DNA of 64,000 bases from positions 1-64,000 of the forward strand of contig JAVVEH010000012.1 of assembly GCA_032251435.1 (NCBI GenBank). Direction: 5' to 3'. This document shows positions 17,201 to 26,054 of this stretch, one piece after another; position 1 is the first letter of the stretch, and the number at the start of each line of letters is the position of its first letter. A program made the position numbers and the translations under genes. The notes under the pieces were generated by a model. It was not told the DNA's origin. It did no database searches and saw nothing but the letters and a program-made list of their open reading frames with translations. This DNA is from JAVVEH01 sp032251435 (lineage in GTDB: Bacteria; Verrucomicrobiota; Lentisphaeria; Oligosphaerales; MVZH01).

Positions 17201-20200
17201 GCCACTTTCACCAGCTCTATCCGTTTATCACCGGGCAAAATCCAATCTATCCGCCGACTCAGGATTTTCCTCACCTCTTCCTGACTCGAAAACTCGACCG
17301 CCGCTTTAACAACCGCCCAGTGTGTCTGTTTAGTCATTTCAGGGAAACGGATAATGATTTTCTCCTGAAAAGTAAGCAACCGCTTCAGTTGCCCGTCATC
17401 TTTGTTTGCCTGCATCGTTTTAAGCAACAACTCAGCGCTTGCGGAATCTCGCCGATCCTCATACAGCTTCCGGGCCAAAGGCTCCGCCGCGGCGGGGTTG
17501 TCGAATGTGAGATGAAGCCGGGCCAGCAAATACCAGCGGGACACATCCGGAAGAGGAGCTTGCGCCAGTTTTTCCCGGGCAAGGTCATATATATCCGGGT
17601 ACCCATTCTCCGCCAGTTCCAGCAGTTGTGAAAAAGGTTCCTGGTTCTCATACAGGTTGTGAAGCCATAGTCGATCCTGGAAAAAAGGCAGTCGATCAAT
17701 CACTCCCGAGAGCCATTGATCCTTATTCAACACCGCTTTTAACGCCTCCGTTTCATACTTCCGAAAATAACCTAGATATTGGTTAGCTCCGCCAACAGTT
17801 ACTTTTTCCCAAGCAAACTTATCCCGTATTTCCAGTAGTTTTTGGTACATTTTTCTCTGAGCGAAATACCGGGCCACCCAAAAGCTTTTCTCCATTCCAA
17901 AAGTGTCAACCGCCTCAAATTCAGCATCGATCAACTTCTCTAAACTTTTTTCCGCCATAAGATCTCTAAACCGCCATTCGGATAAAAGGTAAAAAGACTT
18001 GCACCCTTTTAATCGAAGACGATGATCAGCATGTAGCAATATTTCTCCTAAGTCCTTTCCCTCCTTAATTCCTTGGAAACACAAGGCCACCACTTCATCA
18101 CCATATCCACATTCTTTCAAAAGGTCCGTCAGGATTGGAATACCTTTTTCCGGCAACTTTTTCCCTTCTAAAAAATATAAAATCCAAAGCAGGCGGATTT
18201 TATCTTCCAAATCTCCCTCCGGACTCTCCGAAATCCCCTGGGCTTTTTCCAAAACCATCCCCCGCCCTTCCTGAGAAAGTTCCGGAAGCAGGCGGCCCAT
18301 TTTCAAACTCCAGCTGAAGTCGGGAGGCATTAAGTCAAAATGAGCGGCCAACCAACGGGCCGCCTCCTCCTGATCTCCTTTCCAAAGCAAAGCTTCAAAA
18401 GGAAAGAACGGGGACGGAGAATTCTCAAAATCGACGCTGGCATACAAGTTGAACAACTGTTTTTCCAAATCTTTTTCCCAAGCTTCTTTTAAGACTTTCT
18501 GAAAGCTGGAAAGCTGTCCACGCAACGGGTGTTTCCGGGCGACTTCACTGCGGATAGCTCTCACTTTGTCCGCCGTCGACACAGCGTCTGACTTGATGAG
18601 TTCCACCATACAGGCAGGGCGCTTTGCGGGAGAAACGCGGAAAGCTCTCCAGGCATCGGAAATCGATTCAGGATTTTTCCACAGAGTCAGCCGGCGCCAA
18701 AAAAGGAAAGGTCGGGGAAACGCGGGATCACCCCAGTTTTTTTCAGAGGAATCCGGCAAGTTGTAACTCACATATTCGCCAGGCTCTAAATATCCCAGAT
18801 GTGAAAATAACCATCGGCAAGTCACCGCCTTGTCTCCTCCCAAAACTTCCGCCAGGGGCTCAACATCTTTGAGTGACGGACGGGGAACGGAATCACGCAA
18901 CAAATGAAGTTCTTCGGCAATCCAATGCTGCATGCTCTCAAGAGGTAAGTTCCAAGGGTTGAGGTCGGGAAACTGAGTTTGGTGCCGGGGGAAAAGATCC
19001 TTAACTGCCCGGGATGCGTCTCCGGCTGAGTAAGCCCACATCGCCCGTTCCGTGTCATCCCGGCACAATCGCGAAACCGCGGAAGTCATCGCCGGGGCGC
19101 TCTCCGGATATATCCGTGAGACATTCCAGAATAATTGGAACAGTTGCGGCAGTGTCCACCCATCAAATCTCCGCTGTTCCGCCAATTTAAATATCCGCAA
19201 CGGCAATTCTTCAGTACCTTGATCCCGGCAAGCCCGCCCGATTGCCAGCAAAACGCTGTTAGGCAAATCATTTAGAGGTAGTTCAGCCAACTGGTTTAAT
19301 GTGCATTCACCCACAGTATCTCGTAAAAAGCCTTTGACGGAGCCTTCCCCCGCGTCCAAAAACACGCGGCCATTCTCATTTTCCAGAAATTCAGAAATTC
19401 TCCGTAACTTTTCCGCGCCACTCATAGACTGAAAAAGCCGCCACCGCTGTTCAGGGGACGGGCTGGGGAGACTGGCCGCCTCTTTTCTCCATGCATCCAA
19501 AGAAGCGGTTTTTTCTAAAAAACGACTTTCCAGATTAATAAATTCCACAAATAATCGCGCGTCTTCATCCAGTGAAAACCTATTTATCTCTCGACATTTC
19601 TCCAGCAAAGCTCTGGCTTCCAGAAAATGAGATTCAGAAAGAAAATCTGTTATGACTTTCAAACCGACCGCACAATTTGCCGAGGCCGGATTTTCCTTGG
19701 CCTTTTCAGCCAAATTCATATATAATTCAAGCCGGTCACTCGGAAACCAATATTCATCCTCAGTACATATTTCAAACAATTGATCAGCAGTCAGGGACAT
19801 CGCGGCGAAATCAACATATAGGCGTTCTAATTCGATATGCTGATCCGGGGACAGCGCGTCAAACAACGGGACGAGCAGGAAAGGTGAGACTGGCCCGCCG
19901 TTTTTCATTCGGCTTTCCCGCAACCAATTGAACCAGGTTTCAGCCGCTTTCGGGTAATCCTCCAGCATGTCCAGCATCAGCACCCGGGCTCTCGGGGCTA
20001 CCGCTTCCGGATACTCCGCCGCCAGCCGGGCGAAAATCTTCCGGGCGGCGGACAGATTTTCCCGGTAAGAAATCTCATCGGTTTCCGACCAGTTATATGT
20101 GGGGTTTTCTGACGGTGGCTTGGCATCTAAATGCCGTGGCGTGGCTTCACGCCAGAGCTTCAGCCCATCCGCATAAGCTCTGGCCGCTTTCAGAGTTGGC

Positions 20201-21051
20201 CAGGCGTTTTTATTAAGCTCAGCCCCGGCCCGGGACTCCGAAACTGAAAAAACGGTTTCCGGTGCCGGCCAGAAGAAACTGTCGGCATGGTTTTGACTTA
20301 CCGGCAACCAGGGAGCGGACCAGGCGTTCTCTTTTTGATAGAAACGGCCATAAGCCCCGATGGAACGAACCTCACGGGGCAGGGCTTTCCCATCCACCTC
20401 CTGCCATACGGAAACAATCCACTCGTCCCAAACCTTCCGCTCGCCTTTGAACAAAACAGTCATGACCAAGCCTAACGGACGGGCATCCGCCTTCCTGAAC
20501 CTGAAAACAAGCTCTGGCTCTGAAAATCGCAGATGCGGGGGCAGTTTGTTATATTCGTGCAATTTATTGCCGGGATCTTTTACGGAAATAACCAACCGAC
20601 TTTCCTCTCCGTCCTCCTCCAAGCGTGTATCTCCCAGATCACCGGCGGCGGCAGGTGTCAGGAAAGGCGCGGCGAAAGTCAATTCCCGGGGGTATTTCAT
20701 GGGATTCGGATCAACTCTTTCTCCCAAAGCGTTTACCTGATATGCGCCATCAATGCTCAGAAAGAAGAAGGTGGGAACCTGAATAGTGTCGGGGGATTCC
20801 TGGGAAAGGGGAGAGAATTGCTGAAGAAATACTCCCCTGCCGGGCATGTGAATCAGTTGGATATCCCTTTCCCAGTGAGTGTAAGGAACCGGGCGGATCT
20901 CAAGGGCGGGCGTGGCACTGTATTGGTTCGTCAGTCGTTTCAAAAACGCGTCCGCGGCGGGCGACACCTGGCCTCCCGCCGTGACAACGCCTGAGATAAG
21001 TAGAAGAGCGAAAACAAATACCCGACATCCCAAACCACTCAATTCCTTCAC
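14260..21051 (-). CDS. Giant exported helical-repeat (TPR-like) protein
   Basis: 2263 residues. The GTG at 21051 has AAAGAAAGG 7 bases upstream and yields a classical signal peptide (VKELSGLGCR, then VFVFALLLISGVV, cleavage near TAGG). A GTG at 21102 would overlap the rlmD stop by four bases but spoils the signal peptide. Residues 30-300 contain beta-rich segments; the rest is an almost unbroken series of paired helices, with clear TPR character toward the C-terminus (LNQKKYQEAAESFARFFKVAP, ALGNVSQADEVFQQAVEAGP). No membrane anchor or enzyme motif was seen. It probably forms a long superhelical scaffold outside the cytoplasmic membrane. Partners are unknown. Confidence 0.85.
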   Translation of the reverse strand: MKELSGLGCRVFVFALLLISGVVTAGGQVSPAADAFLKRLTNQYSATPALEIRPVPYTHWERDIQLIHMPGRGVFLQQFSPLSQESPDTIQVPTFFFLSIDGAYQVNALGERVDPNPMKYPRELTFAAPFLTPAAAGDLGDTRLEEDGEESRLVISVKDPGNKLHEYNKLPPHLRFSEPELVFRFRKADARPLGLVMTVLFKGERKVWDEWIVSVWQEVDGKALPREVRSIGAYGRFYQKENAWSAPWLPVSQNHADSFFWPAPETVFSVSESRAGAELNKNAWPTLKAARAYADGLKLWREATPRHLDAKPPSENPTYNWSETDEISYRENLSAARKIFARLAAEYPEAVAPRARVLMLDMLEDYPKAAETWFNWLRESRMKNGGPVSPFLLVPLFDALSPDQHIELERLYVDFAAMSLTADQLFEICTEDEYWFPSDRLELYMNLAEKAKENPASANCAVGLKVITDFLSESHFLEARALLEKCREINRFSLDEDARLFVEFINLESRFLEKTASLDAWRKEAASLPSPSPEQRWRLFQSMSGAEKLRRISEFLENENGRVFLDAGEGSVKGFLRDTVGECTLNQLAELPLNDLPNSVLLAIGRACRDQGTEELPLRIFKLAEQRRFDGWTLPQLFQLFWNVSRIYPESAPAMTSAVSRLCRDDTERAMWAYSAGDASRAVKDLFPRHQTQFPDLNPWNLPLESMQHWIAEELHLLRDSVPRPSLKDVEPLAEVLGGDKAVTCRWLFSHLGYLEPGEYVSYNLPDSSEKNWGDPAFPRPFLFWRRLTLWKNPESISDAWRAFRVSPAKRPACMVELIKSDAVSTADKVRAIRSEVARKHPLRGQLSSFQKVLKEAWEKDLEKQLFNLYASVDFENSPSPFFPFEALLWKGDQEEAARWLAAHFDLMPPDFSWSLKMGRLLPELSQEGRGMVLEKAQGISESPEGDLEDKIRLLWILYFLEGKKLPEKGIPILTDLLKECGYGDEVVALCFQGIKEGKDLGEILLHADHRLRLKGCKSFYLLSEWRFRDLMAEKSLEKLIDAEFEAVDTFGMEKSFWVARYFAQRKMYQKLLEIRDKFAWEKVTVGGANQYLGYFRKYETEALKAVLNKDQWLSGVIDRLPFFQDRLWLHNLYENQEPFSQLLELAENGYPDIYDLAREKLAQAPLPDVSRWYLLARLHLTFDNPAAAEPLARKLYEDRRDSASAELLLKTMQANKDDGQLKRLLTFQEKIIIRFPEMTKQTHWAVVKAAVEFSSQEEVRKILSRRIDWILPGDKRIELVKVAEKRGFDAIAGTLMRVARDESAKLKGERIEWCFRSGRFERAIKEAEAFSKWLETLGKDGPRKRHYLNDSLQKPLDLALKDPQSVEQVKRLVEDPGESLVRLMIKGKILRKTGEKREEFEALKQLTALQVEKGIFEHVGRLCELAEKNAQEGGEWEIELFDFLTDIQHPQGRSYGNALFRCWQAKMDLEEIIKNGERWALKSGNAEPLLGFCERGFKGQPQKCLEVITALEEGEVNDELQEQWALRKAFWLARDGKFEEALPILWKVRAENDWDGEPMAIETAFLIVCGGKMTVGEFSKVAKKHGGKYQKNSGLWIQFARKSREKGTLGAAIGLLEVARQDPDCQGVEEELAELHVLRGGEEWVERVEPLLAVIKQEKRSAEKFGRFLIRQAVEKKALDAPSTQFLFSLCADLVVFQRLSYELDKLETLEKGKIDKLEFYTRNFSAWREPFGYMKDMNERRKWENLYQHLLRPLHSSFGARQNELLLQLSKMASDTEHRDDGAALNLYAHVCLNQKKYQEAAESFARFFKVAPEMAVADDYFRHAQAFAALGNVSQADEVFQQAVEAGPAFTKELGKILNLFDNAKVPEARKEAFAVKWAIASGETRQFLEYFEQRKVRNPARWLELLEKVLTARGEKGKNLDYLPFQAVWLIEAGKVDEGLKMMRTLTKDTFPSSDYRQMMFGLFCDCACRTDTFSVTELMNTIYQLGEKKELDEPFFWKGLGEHVARKEGRGKAEVRVAFFEKAFELYPDDTEVRLFLVLAYMETGSTELWDKISRLRYVGDGRDLCLEGAFYPKLIQNLWKDDTPDSVLFDLFFEIGRMPMRQQRQFDESANNFFRKNLPKVMGYVRTNKTKVVVKGYYQRLAHFLALEKQTKDLDELYSLILSAAQEMKQTTAEVDASFFRCFSAAGDVDGVFKAAGRWYETEGFPPSVQSDILREWRGTSIKLGAEERFHEALRELAGRRLEDQAIPSFLRKSIKN

Positions 21052-21098
21052 AACACAGCCTTTCTTTAATACTTGCACGCACAATTGTGACATCCCAA

Positions 21099-22307
21099 TC
21101 ACCCATCATGGCGTAGCGCCACCGCGCTTTCAAAATGGGCCGTCTGGGGAAACATGTCCGCCAAGCTCAGGTTTTCGATTTGGTAGCCGCCGTCCCGGCG
21201 CAGGCTTTTCAAATCCCGGGCCAAGGCGCCGGGATTGCAGGAGACATAAATGATCTGCCGGACCGGAGTCGCCAGCAAAGCTTCCAGCACCCGCTGATCG
21301 CACCCGCCCCGTGGCGGATCAAGAATGACCAGCATTCGGGCTCGGTTTTTCTCCGCCCGGCGCAAGAGCCCGGGGAGGATTTTTTCGGTCCGCCCGATCA
21401 TGAACTCTCGTCCCTTCAAGCCCAAATGCCGGTGATTCCACTGACTGGCTTTCACCGCCGCGACATCCGCCTCGATTAAGCATACTTTTGTAAACGCGTC
21501 GCCCGCGGCCAGAGAAAACAAACCCGCCCCGGCATAGGCGTCAATTACATAATCCACCGGCGGATTTCCGCTCCATCGGGCCACCTGTCCAGCCAGGTGA
21601 TCACCAACCGCCGGATTCACTTGCCAAAATGAATGAGCCGGGACTTTGACCCGATGCCCGCCCACAACCTCCTCCAGCCAATCGGCACGCGCCCCGGGCT
21701 TTCCAAAAAACGCGTGGGCCGCGCCAACCGCCGGCTGGCGCAATAACAATCGTTTGTCGCGGTTCCCGCGGACGAGTCCCCGCTCCCGGGCCATCGGCAA
21801 CAGGTCATTCAGCGCGGGATCCGCGAGTGGACAATGCTCAACGGATAAAAAATCACCCTCCACCTGTGAGAAAAAGCCGTAGTCGATCTGTCCATCCCGT
21901 TCAAATGGTTCCAAGGTTAATTTATTTCTATAATTATATTCCTTGGGCGAATGGATCACGGGCTCGACAGCCGCGTCGATGTCCAAGCCTCCCAAGCGGC
22001 GCAGTGTCTCCACTAACTGCGCGCATTTAAAACGAACTTGCTCCGCGTAGGTGATGTGCTGATACTGGCAACCTCCGCAACGCCCGAACAAGGGACACGC
22101 CGGCGCCACGCGGAACTCGGACGGCACACGCACCTCTTTGATTCGGCCACGGCAAAACCGTTGTTTCTCCTCAACGATCTCCACATCCACTTCTTCGCCA
22201 GGAATCGTGAATGGCACAAATACCGCCCGACCGTCCGCGGCCAAGCCAACGCCGTCGCCTCCGTAGGCGAGATCATGAATCGTGATGATCTGTGAGTGAG
22301 CGGACAT
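21099..22307 (-). CDS. rlmD: 23S rRNA (uracil-5-)-methyltransferase, RlmD/TrmA family
   Basis: 402 residues from the ATG at 22307, which has AAAGGAAG just upstream; the open frame extends further but without family similarity. The TRAM-like N-domain is followed by the iron-sulphur ligands Cys71, Cys77, Cys80 (CPLFGRCGGC) and Cys159. Then come the SAM site DAYAGAGLFSL (256-266), DPPRGG (330-335), catalytic Cys357 in VSCNPGALARDL and the general base Glu393 in HFESA. These fit the SAM-dependent 5-methyluridine methyltransferases RlmD/RlmC; the exact target uridine (747, 1939 or both) cannot be decided from sequence. It is immediately upstream of the giant repeat protein. Confidence 0.92.
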   Translation of the reverse strand: MSAHSQIITIHDLAYGGDGVGLAADGRAVFVPFTIPGEEVDVEIVEEKQRFCRGRIKEVRVPSEFRVAPACPLFGRCGGCQYQHITYAEQVRFKCAQLVETLRRLGGLDIDAAVEPVIHSPKEYNYRNKLTLEPFERDGQIDYGFFSQVEGDFLSVEHCPLADPALNDLLPMARERGLVRGNRDKRLLLRQPAVGAAHAFFGKPGARADWLEEVVGGHRVKVPAHSFWQVNPAVGDHLAGQVARWSGNPPVDYVIDAYAGAGLFSLAAGDAFTKVCLIEADVAAVKASQWNHRHLGLKGREFMIGRTEKILPGLLRRAEKNRARMLVILDPPRGGCDQRVLEALLATPVRQIIYVSCNPGALARDLKSLRRDGGYQIENLSLADMFPQTAHFESAVALRHDG

Positions 22308-22735
22308 GCGCTTCCTTTTCGGTTGTGAAGGCGCCGGACACCGCGCCAAACAGTTACAAAAAATCATGACGGGCGCCCTGTGAAAAAAATCGCCGTGATG
22401 GCCATACCGGTCCCGTCTTTTAACCGCGTTCGTCCTGAGTAATATCGCTGTCCTTTCGGGTATATCCCGGAGCTTCCGGGGGTTTTTCGCGTTTTTTTCG
22501 CCCTTGAGAGGCAAATAGTGCCGGCCTATGGGGATGGGTGTGTTTCTTTTCGTAAAATCAACCGCCCAAGCCTTGCATCCCTTTGGGCCGCGTTTAAATT
22601 AATCTTTTTGACAAGGCGGATGGGTGACATCACGGTTCACAAAAACCCTCCAAAAACGGCCGAATTTCCGTCCGGCAAGATTTTCTCCACGAATGCCGTT
22701 TTTAACGGACAACACAAAACAAAAGAGTAGTGAAA
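22308..22735. other. Gene-free divergent region between rlmD and the Gfo/Idh operon
   Basis: No supported gene. The minus-strand frame that continues upstream of rlmD to 22514 has no family similarity. The region must hold promoters in both directions. A TTGACA at 22608-22613 lacks a convincing -10 partner. A terminator-like hairpin at 22466 is listed separately. Confidence 0.6.
22466..22487 (+). terminator. Terminator-like hairpin upstream of the Gfo/Idh operon
   Basis: CCCGGA (22466-22471) and TCCGGG (22475-22480) form a perfect six-base stem with a three-base loop, followed by GG and five T on the plus strand. No plus-strand gene ends here, so it may stop antisense read-through into rlmD's upstream region or act as an attenuator. 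Confidence 0.45.
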
Positions 22736-23896
22736 ATGGAAAAAGTACGTATTGGCCTGATTGGCTACGGTGGCATGGGCAGCAATCACTGCGGGGTGCT
22801 TTCAAAGGGCGGCGTGCCCGGCGGAGAACTGACCGCGGTGTGTGATATCGACCCCGCCCGCCTGGACGCGGCGAAAAAAAATCTGGGTGACGGTGTCAAA
22901 CTGTTCAGTGACGCCGACACCATGATCGCGTCCGGCTGCGTGGACGCTGTCATGGTCGCCACGCCGCACTACGACCACCCTCCCCTGACCATTAAAGCCC
23001 TGAACGCCGGTCTGCACGCTCTGTGTGAAAAACCGGCGGGTGTTTACACCAAACAGGTGCGGGAAATGAACGAAATTGCCGCCAAAAGTGACAAAGTCTT
23101 CGCGGTCATGTTCAATCAGCGCTGCCGTCCGGCTCATATAAAACTGAAAGAACTGATTGATTCCGGCGAACTGGGCGAACTGCGCCGGTGCTGCTGGATC
23201 ATCACCGACTGGTTCCGTACCCAGTATTACTATGATTCCGGGGGATGGCGCGCCACGTGGAAAGGCGAAGGCGGCGGGGTTCTCTTGAATCAATGTCCCC
23301 ACAACCTTGACCTGTGGCAGTGGTTCTGCGGGGTTCCCAAGCGCATCCGGGCGTTCTGCGACTTCGGCAAATTCCATGACATTGAAGTGGAAGATTCCGT
23401 GACCGCCTATGCCGAGTATGAAAACGGCGCCACGGGTGTGTTTATCACGACCACAGGTGAAGCCCCCGGCACCAACCGGCTGGAAATTGTCGGCGACCGC
23501 GGGAAAGCTATTCTCGAAGGGAATAAACTCACGTTCTACCGCACCACTGTCGGGGTGGATGAATGGTTGAACACCTGTCAGCAAGGGTTTAAAAAGCCGG
23601 AAGTTTGGAATTGTGACATCCCCGTCGGCGGCAAGGACGAGGGACACACGGGTGTCATGAAAGCCTTCGTGAAGGCCATCCTTGAAGGCGAGCCTCTAGT
23701 CGCCAAGGGTGAGGAAGGCATCCGCAGTCTGGAAATCTCCAACGCCATGTTGCTGTCCGCCTGGACCGATGATTGGGTGGACCTGCCGGTTTGCGAGGAT
23801 CTCTACTACGAAAAACTTCAAGAAAAGATCAAAAATTCCACTTTTGAGAAAAAATCATCCAGTGGCAAAACGATGAGTGTCGACGGAACCTTTTAA
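22736..23896 (+). CDS. Gfo/Idh/MocA family NAD(P)-dependent oxidoreductase
   Basis: 386 residues. The N-terminal Rossmann fold begins at once (VRIGLIGYGGMGSNH), and the family EKP motif is in LCEKPAGVY near residue 100. The C-terminal alpha/beta domain includes HNLDLWQWFCGVPKRI, matching the H-x2-D/L-x-W element around the active site. Proteins of this kind oxidise or reduce sugars, inositols and related polyols. ATG at 22736 follows AAAAGAG; a GTG two codons earlier is possible. The downstream Gfo/Idh gene starts within two bases of the stop and the epimerase follows, so this is probably a catabolic operon. The substrate is not known. Confidence 0.9.
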   Translation: MEKVRIGLIGYGGMGSNHCGVLSKGGVPGGELTAVCDIDPARLDAAKKNLGDGVKLFSDADTMIASGCVDAVMVATPHYDHPPLTIKALNAGLHALCEKPAGVYTKQVREMNEIAAKSDKVFAVMFNQRCRPAHIKLKELIDSGELGELRRCCWIITDWFRTQYYYDSGGWRATWKGEGGGVLLNQCPHNLDLWQWFCGVPKRIRAFCDFGKFHDIEVEDSVTAYAEYENGATGVFITTTGEAPGTNRLEIVGDRGKAILEGNKLTFYRTTVGVDEWLNTCQQGFKKPEVWNCDIPVGGKDEGHTGVMKAFVKAILEGEPLVAKGEEGIRSLEISNAMLLSAWTDDWVDLPVCEDLYYEKLQEKIKNSTFEKKSSSGKTMSVDGTF

Positions 23897-23897
23897 C

Positions 23898-24950
23898 ATG
23901 GACAAGCCGCTCAATTTCGGTGTCATTGGTTGCGGCGTGATCGCCCCGACGCATGTCGCCGGTCTCGCCGCGCTGCCTGGCGCGCGGGTCACCTGGGCTT
24001 GCGATCTGGTTGAAGAGAAAGCCCGGGCGTTGGCGGACAAGCATGGCATCCCGAATATCAGCGTTGACTACATGGATGTTCTTGGTGATGACGCGGTGGA
24101 CGCGGTCTGCGTCTGCACCGATCACGCGTCTCACGCGCCGATAGCGGTGGCCGCCATGAACGCCGGCAAACACGTTCTGGTCGAGAAAGCCCTGGCGGCC
24201 AGCAAAGACGGTCTGGACGCCATGCGCGCCGCCGCCAAACGCCATCCCGACCTGGCGTTTGGCGGGGTTTTCCAGCACCGTTTCGACCCGGAATACCAGT
24301 TGCTCAAACGCCTGGTGGATGAAGGCGCCTTCGGCACGATTCTGACCGCGGGTGTCTCACTGCGTTGTCTCCGCGCCGATGGCTACTACCGGGGCGACCC
24401 CTGGCGGGGCACGTGGGATCTGGAAGGCGGTGCCGTCTGTATTAACCAGGCGATTCATTTCGTCGACAGTTTGCTATGGATCATGGGCGGTGCCCGGGCG
24501 CTGTGCGGTGTCTGGCGGAATATGACGCACCAGGATGTGATGGAAACCGAGGACACGGCTGTCGCCATGTTCCAGTTCAAAAACGGCGCCGTCGGCACGT
24601 TGGAAGCCACCTGCGGAAGCAATATCAAGTGGGAACCCACACTGTCCATCCACGGCAGTGACGGGGGCATTGAACTCCGGCATGACAAATTGGTTAAAAG
24701 TGAATTCACGGACGCTGAAAAGGCAGTGGCTATCCAAGCGGAATTCGCTGAATGCAAGGAAAAACACGCCGCTCTGCTGGGCAAAAGCTACTACGGAACC
24801 GGCCATGTGTCCCAGTTGGCGAATTTCGCCGCGGCGGTCCGTGAGGGGAGACAACCCTTTGTGACGGGGCAGTCGGCCGCGGAGACAGTTGAAGCTGTCC
24901 TGTCCATCTACGAATCTCACGCTTCGGGAAAATGGGTGGATTTGGGTTAG
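23898..24950 (+). CDS. Second Gfo/Idh/MocA family oxidoreductase
   Basis: 350 residues. NFGVIGCGVIAPTHVAGL is the dinucleotide-binding start; the central motif reads LVEKALAAS, so the proline of the usual EKP is alanine. ...CINQAIHFVDSLLWIMG belongs to the C-terminal substrate domain. It starts two bases after the upstream paralogue ends, with GGAA 9 bases before the ATG; a start at 23877 would overlap. Two different Gfo/Idh proteins followed by a TIM-barrel isomerase suggest consecutive oxidation and isomerisation of one sugar or cyclitol. Confidence 0.9.
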   Translation: MDKPLNFGVIGCGVIAPTHVAGLAALPGARVTWACDLVEEKARALADKHGIPNISVDYMDVLGDDAVDAVCVCTDHASHAPIAVAAMNAGKHVLVEKALAASKDGLDAMRAAAKRHPDLAFGGVFQHRFDPEYQLLKRLVDEGAFGTILTAGVSLRCLRADGYYRGDPWRGTWDLEGGAVCINQAIHFVDSLLWIMGGARALCGVWRNMTHQDVMETEDTAVAMFQFKNGAVGTLEATCGSNIKWEPTLSIHGSDGGIELRHDKLVKSEFTDAEKAVAIQAEFAECKEKHAALLGKSYYGTGHVSQLANFAAAVREGRQPFVTGQSAAETVEAVLSIYESHASGKWVDLG

Positions 24951-25113
24951 GAAAAAACCGAAAATCGGAACTTCTAACTGTTTCATGGAATTTTGTATTT
25001 CTTGGACAGCCCCTACTGAATTATGACACTTTGGGGCAAAGAATCTCAGAACCTTAATCTTGAGCTCAGAACTTAGAACGTAGAACCCCCATAAATCAAA
25101 AGGATTTTTCACC

Positions 25114-25998
25114 ATGTATTTAACCGGATTCGCCGATGAGGCGGGGGCGTCTATTGATGTCCAGATTAAAGCCACCCTTGAACTAGGCTGGAAAAACATT
25201 GAAGCGCGGAACGTTGAAGGCGGCAACATTCACAATGTGAGTGATGATGTCTTCGACATGGTCTGCGGGAAACTGGCCGCCGCCGGCGTCAGCGTCAATT
25301 GTTTCGGGTCCGCTATCGCCAACTGGGCGAAACATGTTGACAAGCCCTTTGACTCCTCCCTGGAGGAAACGGCCCGGGCCATCCCCCGGATGCAACGGCT
25401 TGGCACCAAACTCGTCCGTATTATGAGCTTCGCCGTTCTTAAAGACCGGGACCCGGACGATCAGATGGAAGACGAACGCTTCCGCCGCGTCAATGAACTG
25501 ACCAAGATGTTCCTGGACGCCGGCATTCAACCCGTCCATGAAAATTGCATGAACTACGGCGGTATGGGGCACACCTACACCCTCAAGCTTTTGGACCATG
25601 TCCCCGGCCTCAAACTTGTCTTCGACACCGGCAACCCGGTCTTCACTGACGACCGCTCCAAACCAGCGCCCTGCCCTAAACAATCCGCCTGGGAATTTTA
25701 TCAGCATGTCAAAGACCATATCGCCTACATTCACATCAAAGACGGTGTCTGGAACGCCAAAGAACAACGGTGTGACTACACGTACGCCGGCGAGGGTGAC
25801 GGCGACGTGAAAAAGATTGTCAAGGACGCCCTCGACAACGGCTACGACGGGGGCATCTCCATGGAGCCCCACCTGGCGGCCGTCTTTCATGACGACTCCA
25901 TTCAGTCCACCGATGACATCAAGTATGCCAACTATGTGGAATACGGCAAACGCTTCATGGATCTGATCCGGGAAATCGGTCACGGCGATAAGCTGTGA
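25114..25998 (+). CDS. Sugar phosphate isomerase/epimerase family TIM-barrel protein
   Basis: 294 residues of the AP_endonuc_2 / xylose-isomerase-like TIM barrel family. The metal ligands of the family are seen as Glu in VHENCMNYGG, Asp in LVFDTGNPVF, His in AYIHIKDG and Glu in ISMEPH. AAAAGGA lies 9-15 bases before the ATG. It is 163 bases downstream of the two Gfo/Idh genes and is followed by a clear terminator, so it probably closes that operon. Members act as epimerases, isomerases or inosose dehydratases; the reaction is not determined by sequence alone. Confidence 0.9.
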   Translation: MYLTGFADEAGASIDVQIKATLELGWKNIEARNVEGGNIHNVSDDVFDMVCGKLAAAGVSVNCFGSAIANWAKHVDKPFDSSLEETARAIPRMQRLGTKLVRIMSFAVLKDRDPDDQMEDERFRRVNELTKMFLDAGIQPVHENCMNYGGMGHTYTLKLLDHVPGLKLVFDTGNPVFTDDRSKPAPCPKQSAWEFYQHVKDHIAYIHIKDGVWNAKEQRCDYTYAGEGDGDVKKIVKDALDNGYDGGISMEPHLAAVFHDDSIQSTDDIKYANYVEYGKRFMDLIREIGHGDKL

Positions 25999-26023
25999 CC
26001 CCTGTCGCGCGGGAGTTTCTTAA

Positions 26024-26050
26024 AAGGCAGCCTCCGGGTTGCCTTTTTTT
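26024..26050 (+). terminator. Rho-independent terminator of the Gfo/Idh-epimerase operon
   Basis: AAGGCAGCC (26024-26032) pairs with GGTTGCCTT (26037-26045) with one G-U around TCCG and runs into a row of T. It lies 26 bases after the epimerase stop and just before the convergent response-regulator gene. Confidence 0.9.
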
Positions 26051-26054
26051 CGGA

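Noticed and set aside
22608..22636. TTGACA as promoter of the Gfo/Idh operon
   Set aside because: The hexamer 17 bases downstream (CACGGT) is not a -10 element.
22802..23647. Minus-strand open frame opposite the first Gfo/Idh gene
   Set aside because: Mirror of a clearly conserved GC-rich gene; no ribosome site or protein motif.
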